From CAKUIA01 sp044433115 (GTDB taxonomy: Bacteria > Verrucomicrobiota > Verrucomicrobiia > Opitutales > Intestinicryptomonadaceae), in assembly GCA_044433115.1 (NCBI GenBank), contig JAWXTY010000002.1, positions 83,474 to 147,473 of the forward strand: a DNA stretch of 64,000 nucleotides, given 5' to 3'. Of this stretch, positions 1 through 9,900 are shown piece after piece. The notes under the pieces were generated by a model. That model was not told the origin of the DNA. It did no database searches and saw only the letters and a program-made list of their open reading frames with translations. Within the stretch, counting starts at the first letter, position 1; every line of letters begins with the position of its first letter. A program made the position numbers and the translations under genes.

Positions 1-2412
1 AAGACCTGCAAGCTTTGCAACTTGTATTCCATAAGACCTATCAGCTTGCCCTTTTTCTATAGTGCGTGTAAATATGATGTCGTCGTTATATTCCTTTACG
101 CAGACTTTGTAATTTACTAGTCTACTTAGCATACCCTCAAGCTTTGTAAGCTCGTGATAGTGCGTCGCAAAAAGAGTTTTAGTTCCACGTAAATCGCTTT
201 TGTGGAGGTATTCAACTATAGACCAAGCAATGCTAAGACCATCGTAAGTGCTTGTTCCTCTGCCAATTTCGTCTAAGATTATGAGAGAGTTATCTGTGGC
301 GTTATTTAAGATATTTGCAGTCTCGTTCATCTCTACCATAAAAGTAGAATTGCCCCTTGATAGCTCATCTGAAGCTCCAACTCTACTAAATAGCCTATCT
401 GTAATAGATAATCTACAAGACTTTGCAGGCACAAAAGAGCCTATTTGAGCCATAATCGCAATCAAGGCAACTTGTCTTATATAAGTAGATTTACCTGCCA
501 TATTAGGACCTGTAATTAAGGCAATTTGCTCGTCGCAAGAGGATAAATAAGTGTCGTTTGGCACAAAGTTATTTGTTTGAACTAAGCCTATAGAGTCTTT
601 TTTTAGCATCTGTTCTATAACAGGGTGTCTGCCTTGTTTTATTTCTATAGAGTCGCAGGCTTCATCGAATACAGGCATAGTATAGTCCCATTCTATTGCA
701 CTTTTTGCAAAGGAAGCATATATGTCTATTTCGGCTAAAATGTTCGCTGTTTCTATTAGAGCATTAGACTTTTCTAATATTTTACTTAAGATACTTTCAA
801 AGATTTCTACTTCTCTAGCTAATGCACGCTCTTGGGCTGTTAGAATTTCAGCTTCCATCTTAGTTAAGACTTCAGTAGTAAAACGCTCAGCATTAACTAG
901 AGTTTGCTTTCTTATATAATATTGGGGAACTAGAGCCAAGTTAGACTTTGTAACTTCTATAGAAAATCCAAAAGGACCTGTGTGCTTTATTCTCAAATTC
1001 TTTATACCAGTTAGCTCTTGTTGCTCTTTTTCAAATTCTAAAAGCATATTATTTGAATTTTTGCTAATAGTAATAATCTCATCTAGCTCGGCGTCAAAGC
1101 CCTCTCTTATTATAGAGCCATCTTGAAGCTTTGAGGGCAATTCTTCGTTTAGGGCATTTTCCAAGAGAGTTTCTAAGTCCTTAAAGCTTTCTATTTTAGA
1201 AGATAGTTCCTTTGATTTTGGCAAATTAATTTCCTCTAAGATAGCTTTAATAGGCTCTATAGATTGTATAGTCTGAAGTATAGATTTTAACTCCTTAGGA
1301 TTTTTTAGCCCATTCTTTAAACGAGATAAAATACGAGTTATATCCCTTATGTTTGAAATTTTATCGCAGAGCTTATTTAGTAGAGATGGATTTGAATATA
1401 ACTCAAAGCTACATTCTTGCCTATGTCTAATTTCCCTAATATTCATAGAAGGGTGTGCTAAATATGACTCTAAGAGCCTTGCTCCAGCTGGCGAATTTGT
1501 GTTGTCTATAATATCGAGCAGTGAGCCAGTTCTCGAGCCGTAGCTAGTTTTAAACAATTCTAAGTTACGCTGAGTTGAGGCATCTATAAGCATATGCTTG
1601 CCAGAGTCGAACTTCTTTATTGTATGCAATGCAGGCAAGTGTCTCAAGCTTTCACTAGTGTAAAATACCAAAGCTCCAGCTGTTCCTATAGATGGGTATG
1701 AGCAACTTATTCCAAAGCCATCTAGGTTTAGCTTATCTAGGGCTTTTATCACTTGATTGTAGCCATATTCTAAGTCGAAGATATAGTCGTATATTAAAGT
1801 AACAGGGCATAAATCTAAAATGTGCCTAAAATTGATATGCCACATAATTAGATTAGGGTCGGACTTCCAAAGATTAGAGGCTTCTTCTGGCAAAAGGATT
1901 TCTTTGGGTCTATTTGCCGAGAGTATAGGGAGGAAATCTGCAGGGTCATCGAATACACTAGTTTGAAATTCGCCTGTACTAATATCTATCCACGAGGCAA
2001 AGAGCCGACGTGTCTTTAAATCTATGTCTATTGCATACATAAAATTGCGTTCCTTTGCCTCTAATTGAGAGTCCTCAAGGAATGTTCCAGCTGAAATTAT
2101 TCTACTAATATATCGCTTTACAATTTTCTCGTCTGGCTTTTTCTCGTGTTGTTCACATATAGCAACCTTTTTGCCAGAGTCTAATAGCTTCTTTAAATAT
2201 TGGTCTATGCAGTGGTAGGGAATACCAGCCATAGGGTAATTTTGACGTTTAGTTAGAGTTATGCCTAAAATCTTAGAACCTTCTACAGCATCGTCGTAGA
2301 ACATCTCATAGAAATCCCCAAGTCTAAATAGGAGTAAAGTATCCTTTGGAATGTCCTTTTTGAAATCCCAATATTGCTCCATCATAGGTGTTATTTTTTT
2401 ATTATTCGCCAT
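1..2412 (-). CDS. mutS: DNA mismatch repair protein MutS, 3' end cut by window edge
   Basis: Translating the minus strand from the ATG at 2412 gives 804 uninterrupted codons that run off the left edge; a full MutS is usually about 850-900 residues, so only the C-terminal tail is missing. The N-terminus (MANNKKITPMMEQYWDFK) has the mismatch-recognition motif region LFRLGDFYEMFYDDA, with the conserved Phe-x-Glu that stacks on the mismatched base. The Walker A motif GPNMAGKST and the downstream ILDEIGRGTSTYDG and FATHYHEL motifs of the MutS ATPase are all present. MutS recognises mismatches and small loops and starts repair with MutL. The gene is divergent from rplY, with a 184-bp AT-rich gap. 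Confidence 0.97.
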   Translation of the reverse strand, partial: MANNKKITPMMEQYWDFKKDIPKDTLLLFRLGDFYEMFYDDAVEGSKILGITLTKRQNYPMAGIPYHCIDQYLKKLLDSGKKVAICEQHEKKPDEKIVKRYISRIISAGTFLEDSQLEAKERNFMYAIDIDLKTRRLFASWIDISTGEFQTSVFDDPADFLPILSANRPKEILLPEEASNLWKSDPNLIMWHINFRHILDLCPVTLIYDYIFDLEYGYNQVIKALDKLNLDGFGISCSYPSIGTAGALVFYTSESLRHLPALHTIKKFDSGKHMLIDASTQRNLELFKTSYGSRTGSLLDIIDNTNSPAGARLLESYLAHPSMNIREIRHRQECSFELYSNPSLLNKLCDKISNIRDITRILSRLKNGLKNPKELKSILQTIQSIEPIKAILEEINLPKSKELSSKIESFKDLETLLENALNEELPSKLQDGSIIREGFDAELDEIITISKNSNNMLLEFEKEQQELTGIKNLRIKHTGPFGFSIEVTKSNLALVPQYYIRKQTLVNAERFTTEVLTKMEAEILTAQERALAREVEIFESILSKILEKSNALIETANILAEIDIYASFAKSAIEWDYTMPVFDEACDSIEIKQGRHPVIEQMLKKDSIGLVQTNNFVPNDTYLSSCDEQIALITGPNMAGKSTYIRQVALIAIMAQIGSFVPAKSCRLSITDRLFSRVGASDELSRGNSTFMVEMNETANILNNATDNSLIILDEIGRGTSTYDGLSIAWSIVEYLHKSDLRGTKTLFATHYHELTKLEGMLSRLVNYKVCVKEYNDDIIFTRTIEKGQADRSYGIQVAKLAGL

Positions 2413-2596
2413 ATATTAGTACATCTAATAGTAAAACTTTAGTTATTTCAAATTTATTTTTTTAAAATAATTAAAAATTTTTGTTGCAATTTAAAATTTT
2501 GTAGCTAAGTTATTTCTTCTTTTAGGAGTGTGCTCTCACAATATTTGCTGTGTGGGGACATTTGCTTTAAATTTTTTAAAAATAAGAGATATTAAA

Positions 2597-3193
2597 ATGA
2601 ATCAAATCAAACTACCAGTTAAAGAACGCCAAGAAATAGGCAACAATACAGCTAAACGCTGCCGCAAAAGCGGAGGAATACCTGCAGTAATATACGGAGA
2701 AAGCGGAACTAAAGCTCTAGTAGTAGACAAAATCGAATATTCAAAAATCGAAAAGTTTGTTACAGGTAAAGCAGCATTGTTAGACTTAGACTATGCAAAT
2801 GGCACTCAAGACAATTACGCAGTAATCAAGAAAGTTGAAAGAGACAGCGTAACTTGCGAAATTATGCACATCGACTTTTTAGAAGTTGTTAGAGGCAAGC
2901 CAATGACAGTTGTATTGCCATTGAGAGCTTTTGGCGAATCTATAGGTGTTAAAAATGGCGGCGGCGTTATTGAAATGTACCACCACGAAGTTAAGGCTGT
3001 TTGCAGACCTAGAGACCTCCCTGAAGAAGTTGTTATTGACATCAGCTCTTTAGAAGCAGGAAAATCTCTATCAGTTGCAGATTTACCTAAGATGGAAGGC
3101 ATTGAATTTGTAGACAATGCAGAAAGAGTTCTAATTGCTTGTACAGTATCTGCAAAGGCAGCAGCTGAATTAGCAGCAGAAGCAAATAAGTAA
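2597..3193 (+). CDS. rplY: Large ribosomal subunit protein bL25 (general stress protein CTC type)
   Basis: 198 residues starting MNQIKLPVKERQEIGNN. An in-frame GTG at 2528 would add 23 residues that look like non-coding sequence, so the ATG at 2597 is preferred; the leader AATAAGAGAT just before it resembles that of rplI downstream. Residues 1-95 form the L25 5S-rRNA-binding domain and about 100-190 the beta-rich CTC/TL5 C-terminal domain. The protein binds 5S rRNA in the central protuberance. It is the first gene of a (+) operon with pth, rpsF, ssb and rplI, and the rplY-pth pair is a common bacterial arrangement. Confidence 0.93.
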   Translation: MNQIKLPVKERQEIGNNTAKRCRKSGGIPAVIYGESGTKALVVDKIEYSKIEKFVTGKAALLDLDYANGTQDNYAVIKKVERDSVTCEIMHIDFLEVVRGKPMTVVLPLRAFGESIGVKNGGGVIEMYHHEVKAVCRPRDLPEEVVIDISSLEAGKSLSVADLPKMEGIEFVDNAERVLIACTVSAKAAAELAAEANK

Positions 3194-3240
3194 TTTAAAA
3201 TATGTTGCTAGGTTCAAGCTTAGCAACATCGTTCTTTTAC

Positions 3241-3813
3241 ATGATAAGATTAGCAGTAGCTTTGGGTAATTCTCCAGAAAAATACTCAAAAACGAGGCAC
3301 AATGCAGGACAAATAGTTCTAAGGCATTGGGCAAAAGAACTCGGCAAGAGCTTTAGCTATAATAAATTCTGTAGTGCAAATATCACAAGGGTTCAAGTTG
3401 GAAACAATGAGTTGATACTCGCTGATATGCTTGGTTATATGAATGAAAGTGGAGTAAACTTAAAAAAGGTATTGAAGTTTTTTAAACTCAATATAAGTGA
3501 AGTTGCCATTTTTTATGATGATATAACAATGGATTTAGGAAGGTTAAAGATAACTGAAAGGGCATCTTCGGGAGGACATAATGGCTTGGCAGATATTATA
3601 TCTCAATTTGGCACAGACTTTTTGAGGTATAGAGTTGGTATAGGGGCAAAACCCTTTAAGACTATGCCTCTTAGCGATTATGTTTTATCTAAATTATCAG
3701 ATATAGAAATCGAGCAACTACAATCTTTGACTGGGCAAGTGGCAAAATCCTTTGAACTAATGTTTACTAAAGGTATTGCTTTTGCACAAAATCTAATAAA
3801 TCAAAAAAAATAA
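3241..3813 (+). CDS. pth: Peptidyl-tRNA hydrolase
   Basis: 190 residues from the ATG at 3241 (MIRLAVALGNSPEKY). An upstream in-frame ATG at 3202 would add 13 residues that do not fit the family, which begins just before the first beta strand. The family's catalytic residues are visible: Asn10 in LGNS, His20 in TRHNAG, an Asp in FYDDITMDLG, and the SSGGHNGL loop. Pth hydrolyses the ester bond of peptidyl-tRNAs that drop off ribosomes and so recycles tRNA. It lies 47 nt after rplY and 5 nt before rpsF. Confidence 0.95.
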   Translation: MIRLAVALGNSPEKYSKTRHNAGQIVLRHWAKELGKSFSYNKFCSANITRVQVGNNELILADMLGYMNESGVNLKKVLKFFKLNISEVAIFYDDITMDLGRLKITERASSGGHNGLADIISQFGTDFLRYRVGIGAKPFKTMPLSDYVLSKLSDIEIEQLQSLTGQVAKSFELMFTKGIAFAQNLINQKK

Positions 3814-3818
3814 TAAAG

Positions 3819-4109
3819 ATGAAAAACAACAAATATAGTGCAGTATTCATACTAGATACAAGATCTTATGAAGAATCAGTAGAGACTTTAATCGAAAAGT
3901 TAAAGTCAGTAATAACATTGGTAGGTGGTTCAGTATCTGAGGTGGAAAATCTTGGTACTAAAGAATTTGCTCGTGTTACAGATCGTAAATTCCCAGCGGG
4001 CATTTATGTACGTATAGCATACGAAGGTCCTGCTACTACAGTAGCTGCTATAAACGAAAAGTTACGCCTTGACAAGACTGTCAATCGTGTAATGATACAA
4101 TCAGTATAA
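3819..4109 (+). CDS. rpsF: Small ribosomal subunit protein bS6
   Basis: 96 residues (MKNNKYSAVFILDTRSYEES). Length and pattern fit bS6: an N-terminal YxxVFILD strand, the ETLIEKLKSVI helix and the C-terminal LRLDKTVNRVMI strand. bS6 binds 16S rRNA with bS18 in the platform of the small subunit. The gene starts 5 nt after pth and lies 20 nt before ssb, the familiar rpsF-ssb-rplI order. rpsR, which often sits in this operon, is not seen here. Confidence 0.95.
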   Translation: MKNNKYSAVFILDTRSYEESVETLIEKLKSVITLVGGSVSEVENLGTKEFARVTDRKFPAGIYVRIAYEGPATTVAAINEKLRLDKTVNRVMIQSV

Positions 4110-4129
4110 TTTCAAAAGGATAGATTAAT

Positions 4130-4594
4130 ATGGCATCGTTTAACAAGGTAATTTTAATCGGCAATCTCACTAGAGATCCAGAAACAAGGCAAACGCAAAG
4201 TGGTATGATGATTGCTAAGTTTGCGATAGCTGTAAATCGTTCTTTCTCAGGTCAAGATGGTGCGTCTCGTGAAGAGGTTTGCTATGTGGATATAGAGTGT
4301 TTTGGTAGGACAGCTGAAAATGTAGCGAGATTTTTCTCTCGTGGCAGACCTATTTTAGTCGAAGGTAGATTACGTCAAGATTCTTGGGAGGATAAGAATA
4401 CTCCTGGGTTGAAGCGTACAAAAATGATAGTTGTGTTGGAACGTTTTGAATTTGTTGGTGGCAGAAATGACTCTGACTCTTCTTATTCAAGCAATAGCTA
4501 CGAAAGCTCTTCGCCTTCTGTGCGTCAAGCTCCTGCTCCAAGTAGGGCAAATGACACTGCAGATGATTTAGAAGATGACGATGTTCCATTTTAA
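4130..4594 (+). CDS. ssb: Single-stranded DNA-binding protein
   Basis: 154 residues. Residues 1-110 form the OB fold typical of SSB (FNKVILIGNLTRDPE, VDIECFGRTAENV, GRPILVEGRLRQDSWED). This is followed by a Ser/Asn-rich linker and the acidic tip DDLEDDDVPF, which recruits partner repair and replication proteins. It coats single-stranded DNA in replication, repair and recombination. The gene is embedded between two ribosomal protein genes. Confidence 0.97.
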   Translation: MASFNKVILIGNLTRDPETRQTQSGMMIAKFAIAVNRSFSGQDGASREEVCYVDIECFGRTAENVARFFSRGRPILVEGRLRQDSWEDKNTPGLKRTKMIVVLERFEFVGGRNDSDSSYSSNSYESSSPSVRQAPAPSRANDTADDLEDDDVPF

Positions 4595-4645
4595 GACTAC
4601 CTTAAAAAATTTAAATAAAATTCAAAAAAATAAGAGATAAATATT

Positions 4646-5125
4646 ATGGCAATTAAAGAAATATTGTTGGTAAAGCCAGTTGAAAAATTAGGTGGCGAAG
4701 GCGATCAAGTTAGCGTTAGAGCTGGCTACGCACGTAACTTCTTGTTCCCAAACAAGATGGCATTACCTGTAAACAACGCAAACAAAAAGCAAATCGAAGC
4801 TTTAATCAAGAGAAGAGCTATTCGTGAAGCTAATGAACTAGCATCTGCAGAAGCATTGAAGTCTGCATTGGAAGCTTTGCAAATTAAAATCATCGTTAAA
4901 GCTGGTGATAATGGCAAGTTGTTTGGTTCAGTAACAGCTGCAGATTTAGTAGCTAAAATCGCTGAAGCTGGCATAGAATTACCTAAGAAAGTTCTTCACT
5001 TGGAAGCTCCAGTTAAGGATTTAGGCGATTATACTGCTTTTGTTAAGTTACACAAAGACGTTAAGTTTGACTTCAAATTCTCTGTAGAGTCTGACGAAGT
5101 TAAGGCTGAAGTTGTAGCTGAATAA
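4646..5125 (+). CDS. rplI: Large ribosomal subunit protein bL9
   Basis: 159 residues. The N-terminal rRNA-binding domain has the signature GYARNFLFPNKMA; a long connecting helix (about residues 42-75) leads to the C-terminal domain, which includes the GKLFGSVTAADL segment. It binds 23S rRNA at the base of the L1 stalk. It is the last gene of the operon; the leader AAATAAGAGATAAATATT is like that of rplY. A rho-independent terminator follows at 5149-5185. Confidence 0.96.
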   Translation: MAIKEILLVKPVEKLGGEGDQVSVRAGYARNFLFPNKMALPVNNANKKQIEALIKRRAIREANELASAEALKSALEALQIKIIVKAGDNGKLFGSVTAADLVAKIAEAGIELPKKVLHLEAPVKDLGDYTAFVKLHKDVKFDFKFSVESDEVKAEVVAE

Positions 5126-5148
5126 TTATAAACAGCATTTTAATATCG

Positions 5149-5185
5149 AAAATAGCACAGGTTTATTACTTGTGCTATTTTTGTG
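5149..5185 (+). terminator. Rho-independent terminator after rplI
   Basis: Inverted repeat AAAATAGCACA (5149-5159) / TGTGCTATTTT (5171-5181) with an 11-nt loop and a U-rich 3' side. It lies 24 nt after the rplI stop and 67 nt before lptB, so it separates the two operons. Confidence 0.8.
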
Positions 5186-5251
5186 CGTATATTTGCTAAA
5201 AAAAGCTTGTAAATAAGGGCTAAAGCTGAAATACTCAGCTAATAAGTTATT

Positions 5252-5986
5252 ATGGATAATCAGAGCTTAAAAATATCTACAGAAATGCTTGTTAAAGAGT
5301 ATTCTAAGAGGCAGGTTGTAAAGGGAGTAAATTTGGAACTTTCGGCAGGGGAAGTTGTGGGCTTGTTAGGTCCTAATGGAGCTGGTAAGACTACAAGTTT
5401 TTATATGATTGTGGGCTTAGTTAAGGCAACTAGTGGCAAGGTATTTTTAGATGGCAAGGATATTACTAAAGTGCCGATGTATAAGAGGAGTAGAATGGGT
5501 ATTGCCTATTTGCCTCAGGAGGCTTCGGTTTTTAGGAAATTGACTGTTTATCAAAATATTGCAGCAGTAGCTGAAACTTTGGATATACCAAGGCGTGAGT
5601 TGAAAGACTTTGTTTATTCTATGTTAGACGAGTTGAATTTGACTAAATTAGAAAAGCAAAAGGCTTATACACTATCTGGTGGCGAGCGTAGGAGGCTTGA
5701 AATTACGAGGGCATTGACAGCTAGACCAAAGTTTATATTGATGGACGAGCCTTTTAGTGGGGTAGACCCTATTAGTGTTAGCGAGGTGCAAGATATAATC
5801 TTAGCATTAAAATCTAAGGGCATTGGGGTTTTAATTACAGACCACAATGTTAGAGAGACTTTGAGTATAGTTGATAGAGCCTATTTGATACACGAGGGCA
5901 AAGTCCTTTGTCAGGGTTCATCGGACTTTTTGGTAAACGACGAGCAGAGCAGAAAATTGTATTTAGGCGAAAACTTTAAAATGTAA
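5252..5986 (+). CDS. lptB: LPS export ABC transporter ATP-binding protein LptB
   Basis: 244 residues, the normal size for LptB. Walker A GPNGAGKTT lies at about residues 40-48, a Q-loop region at AYLPQEASVF, the ABC signature LSGGERRRLEITRAL at about 140, Walker B FILMDEPF followed by SGVDP, and the H-loop LITDHNVRE. The SGVDP and DHNVRETL segments are characteristic of LptB rather than of general LIV-type ATPases. It energises LPS extraction by LptFG in the inner membrane; lptFG are not in the window. It lies 6 nt before hprK. Confidence 0.93.
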   Translation: MDNQSLKISTEMLVKEYSKRQVVKGVNLELSAGEVVGLLGPNGAGKTTSFYMIVGLVKATSGKVFLDGKDITKVPMYKRSRMGIAYLPQEASVFRKLTVYQNIAAVAETLDIPRRELKDFVYSMLDELNLTKLEKQKAYTLSGGERRRLEITRALTARPKFILMDEPFSGVDPISVSEVQDIILALKSKGIGVLITDHNVRETLSIVDRAYLIHEGKVLCQGSSDFLVNDEQSRKLYLGENFKM

Positions 5987-5992
5987 AAAATT

Positions 5993-6946
5993 ATGGCAGT
6001 ATCTAAAAACATCGACACAATTAGGGTAAGGAATTTCTTTGAGTCTTATAAGGAGGAGCTTGGGCTAGAGTTAGTTGCAGGCGGTGATGGCTTAGATAAG
6101 GTAATCTTAGAGCCTGCTGTGAACAGACCTGCATTGGCGATTACTGGATATTTTCAAAATTTTGGCTCTCAGCGTATACAATTATTTGGTGCTGGCGAGA
6201 TGGCGTATTTAAAGGATTTAAATTCAGTTCAGCAAGAGAGCATAATTAGGCAAATTTGCGAAAAGGAGATACCTTGTTGTGTGGTATCTAGGAGCTTAGA
6301 GCCATTGCCTGCGATGAAGGCGATGTGCGAGGAAATGAATATTGCTTTGTTTAGTACGACTATGAGAAGTAAGGATTTTACTTCAGAAAGTGCGATTTTA
6401 CTAGGTAGAAGATTTGCCCCAAAGACTTCTATACACGGAACTTTGATGGACGTTAAGGGCGTTGGAGTTTTGATAAGAGGGGCAAGTGGCATAGGTAAAT
6501 CTGAATGTGCGTTGGCACTAATTGAGAGAGGGCATTCATTGGTCTCTGACGATTTGACTTATTGCGAATTAGCGGAATCTCTTGTAATTGGCAAGAGTGG
6601 CGATATTAATAGAGGATATATGGAATGTAGGGGCATCGGTATCATAGACGTAGCTAAGTTATTTGGTATTCGCTGTGTGAGAACAGAGTCTATGATAGGT
6701 ATGGTTGTTACATTCTTAGAATGGAAGCCTGGTATGGTTGAAGAGCGTACTGGCTTAAATTTAAACTATTTTGAACTTTTGGGTGTGAAAATTCCACATA
6801 TAGAAATCCCTGTCAGACCAGGTAGGGATATGGCGAGATTAGTTGAAGTTGCTGCGATGGTGCAAGCACTGAGGTCTATAGGTCATGATTGTGCCAAAGA
6901 GTTCAATGACAAATTGATAAGGCATATGAATGAGCTTACTCAGTAA
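5993..6946 (+). CDS. hprK: HPr(Ser) kinase/phosphorylase
   Basis: 317 residues, the usual HprK length. An N-terminal domain (about 1-130) precedes the C-terminal kinase domain with Walker A GASGIGKSE near residue 160, the following SDDLTYCE segment, the ECRGIGIIDV motif and the HprK-specific region with VRPGRDMARLVEVAAM. It phosphorylates or dephosphorylates Ser46 of HPr in response to ATP, Pi and fructose-bisphosphate. No ptsH or ptsI is seen nearby; in many Gram-negatives without sugar PTS, HprK acts in an incomplete regulatory PTS. The 3' end overlaps metH by 17 nt. Confidence 0.94.
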   Translation: MAVSKNIDTIRVRNFFESYKEELGLELVAGGDGLDKVILEPAVNRPALAITGYFQNFGSQRIQLFGAGEMAYLKDLNSVQQESIIRQICEKEIPCCVVSRSLEPLPAMKAMCEEMNIALFSTTMRSKDFTSESAILLGRRFAPKTSIHGTLMDVKGVGVLIRGASGIGKSECALALIERGHSLVSDDLTYCELAESLVIGKSGDINRGYMECRGIGIIDVAKLFGIRCVRTESMIGMVVTFLEWKPGMVEERTGLNLNYFELLGVKIPHIEIPVRPGRDMARLVEVAAMVQALRSIGHDCAKEFNDKLIRHMNELTQ

Positions 6947-9900
6947 ATCTTACACTTCCGCAGGAAATTTACTTAAATCAATATTGAAAAAACGCATTGT
7001 CTACTTAGATGGTGCGATGGGAACTCTCATACAAAAATTGAATTTGCAAGAGGCAGATTACACTTGTGCAGAGCTTTCTGAAATTAAGACTTCCTTAAAG
7101 GGCGACGCTGACATATTAAATATAAGTCGCCCAGATGTATTAGAGGATATTTATAGAAGTTATTACGAAGCAGGTAGCGACATTGTTACGCTTTGTACTT
7201 TTGGGGCAAACGCTGTAGTTCAACACGAATATGGGGCAGAAAACTTTGTGGACTTGATGAATACAAGGGCTGCAGAAGTTGCAAGAAAAGTTCGTGATGA
7301 GTTTCAAAGCGAAGAAAAGCCAAGGTTTATAGCAGGTTCACTGGGCCCGATGAATAAGTCGGCGAGCATATCGCCAGATATGTCTGACCCATCTATGAGG
7401 AGCGTATCTTTTGACGACTTAGCTGGAGCTTATTATCAACAAATGAAGGCTCTTTGGGAGGCTGGTGTTGACTTATTTATATTAGAGACAAGCTTTGATA
7501 CATTGAATGTAAAGGCAGGGGTCTTTGCGTATATGACTTTGTGCGAAGAGTATGACGAGCGTGTGCCTTTGGGGATTAGTATGACTGTTTCTGACGCTTC
7601 AGGCAGAATTTTAAGTGGGCAGACTATAGAGGCTTTTTATAATTCAATAAAGCATTGCGAGCCACTTTTTGTGGGTTTAAACTGCTCTTTGGGAGCTTCA
7701 AAGTTAAGACCATATATAGAGAGATTTAGCAAAATCGCAAATACCTTTACACATTGCTACCCTAATGCAGGTATGCCTAACCCACTTTTGGAATATGGCT
7801 ATGAGGAAACTCCCAACGACACTGCAAGGGCTGTATTTGAAGTGGTCGACGCTGGGCTATTGAATATAGTTGGAGGTTGCTGTGGAACGACGCCTAAGCA
7901 TATTGCGAAAGTTGTAGAAGCTACAAAAAATTGCAAGCCCCGAACTTTTGAAAAAGCGAATAATGACTTGCATTTAAGTGGATTAGAGGAACTTGTAATA
8001 GCAGAAAGTGGAGCGAGCTTTATTAAAGTTGGCGAGCGAAACAATGTAATGGGTTCAGCTATATTTAAGAAGGCTATAAAGGAAGAGCGTTTTGCTGATG
8101 CCTTGGCTATATCTAGGAAGCAAGTTGAGCAAGGGGCAGATATTATAGACTTGAATTTCGACGAGTCTATGTTGGACTCTACAGCTTGTATGCAAAAGTA
8201 CTTGAGGCTCTTAGCAGGCGAACCTGAAATTGCAAGAGTGCCATTTATGGTAGACTCATCTAATTGGGATACGCTTAAGATTGGGCTTAAAAACACTCAG
8301 GGCAAAATTATTCTAAATTCACTAAGCCTTAAAGAGGGGCAAGAGCAGTTCTTGGAAAAGGCGAGATATGCAAAGAAGTTTGGAGCGAGCTTACTCGTTA
8401 TGGCTTTCGACGAAAATGGACAAGCTGCGACAAAGGAAGATAAAGTTAGTATATGCAAACGTGCTTATGACTTGTTGATAGAGCAAGCAGGCTATGCACC
8501 TCAAGATATAATTTTTGACGCAAATGTTTTGACTATAGCTACAGGTATTAAGGAGCATAACGACTATGCTATAAACTTTATCGAGGCTCTAAGAGAGATA
8601 AAGAAGCTTTGCCCGCACGCAAAGACTAGTGCAGGTTTGAGCAATTTAAGCTTTTCTTTTAGAGGAAATAATGCACTTCGTGAGGCAATGCACACTATAT
8701 TTTTACACTATGCTATAGAAGCAGGCTTGGATATGGCTATAGTAAATGTGGCGACTTTGGGGGATATAAATGATATAGAGCCTGACTTGAGAGAGCTTAT
8801 TGAGGACTTGATTTTCAATAAACGCCCAGACGCAACTGAAAGATTGTTGGAGCGTGCGAGCGATTTCCACTCTAATAAGCAGGAGGCAAAAAAGGTCGAT
8901 ATTTCAAATTTATCTAAGCAAGAGCAACTCGACATTGCTTTTATTAAGGGCGATAGTAGCAATTTGGTGTCTTTAGTTGAGGGCTTTTATGCTGAGGAAG
9001 GCGAGGCTTTGTTGGTTATAGAAAAGCCTTTGATGACTTCGATGAAAAAGGTTGGAGAGCTTTTTGGCGAGGGCAAGATGTTTTTGCCACAAGTGGTTAA
9101 GAGTGCGAGGATTATGAAAGAGGCGGTTGCTGTATTAGAAAAGTATATGCCAACAAATAGCGAGAGTGCTTCTAATCAAACAAACTTTGTCCTTGCCACT
9201 GTTAAGGGCGACGTTCACGATATAGGTAAGAATATTGTGGGCTTGGTGATGGCTTGTAATAACTACGCAGTCAAGGACTTAGGGGTTATGGTTGAGCCTC
9301 AAAGAATTTTAGATGAGGCAAAAAAGCATAATGCAAAGCTAGTTGGAATGAGTGCCTTAATTACACCTTCGCTAGAAGAAATGATTGCAACAGTTAAGCT
9401 CTTTGAAGCTGAGGCAATGACTACACCTATAATCTTGGGTGGGGCAACTACTAGCGATTTGCACACAGCTGTTAAGATTGCACCTTTATATTCTGGAGCA
9501 GTAATTAGAGTTGAGGACGCTTCTTTGATTTCGGGGGTTGCTTCTGACTTGTTGTCGAAAAACTCAGCCCAATATATAAGCGAATTAAAGGCACGCCAAG
9601 AAGAAATGCGTAAGGCATATTTTGCGAAGATGGAAAGAGTAGAGCTTTTGAGCTTGGAAGAAGCTAGAGCAAATAAATTTAAAGATGAGCTTTGTGAACT
9701 TGAAATAGAAAGTCATTATAGCAAGAAGCAATTTGTTGATATAGAAAAAGTTAAGCCTTATTTGCAATTTGCTCAACTCTTTAATGCTTGGGACTTAAAG
9801 GGAGTTAGCCTTAGGAATTTAGACGAAAACGAAGAGGCGAAAAACTTATATACAGACGCATTGAAAGTCTTAGAAGAGATGTCTGAGATGAGTGATTGCT

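Noticed and set aside
2528..2596. GTG start giving 23 extra residues on bL25
   Set aside because: The extension (Cys- and Phe-rich) does not fit the family, and the ATG at 2597 has the same leader type as rplI.
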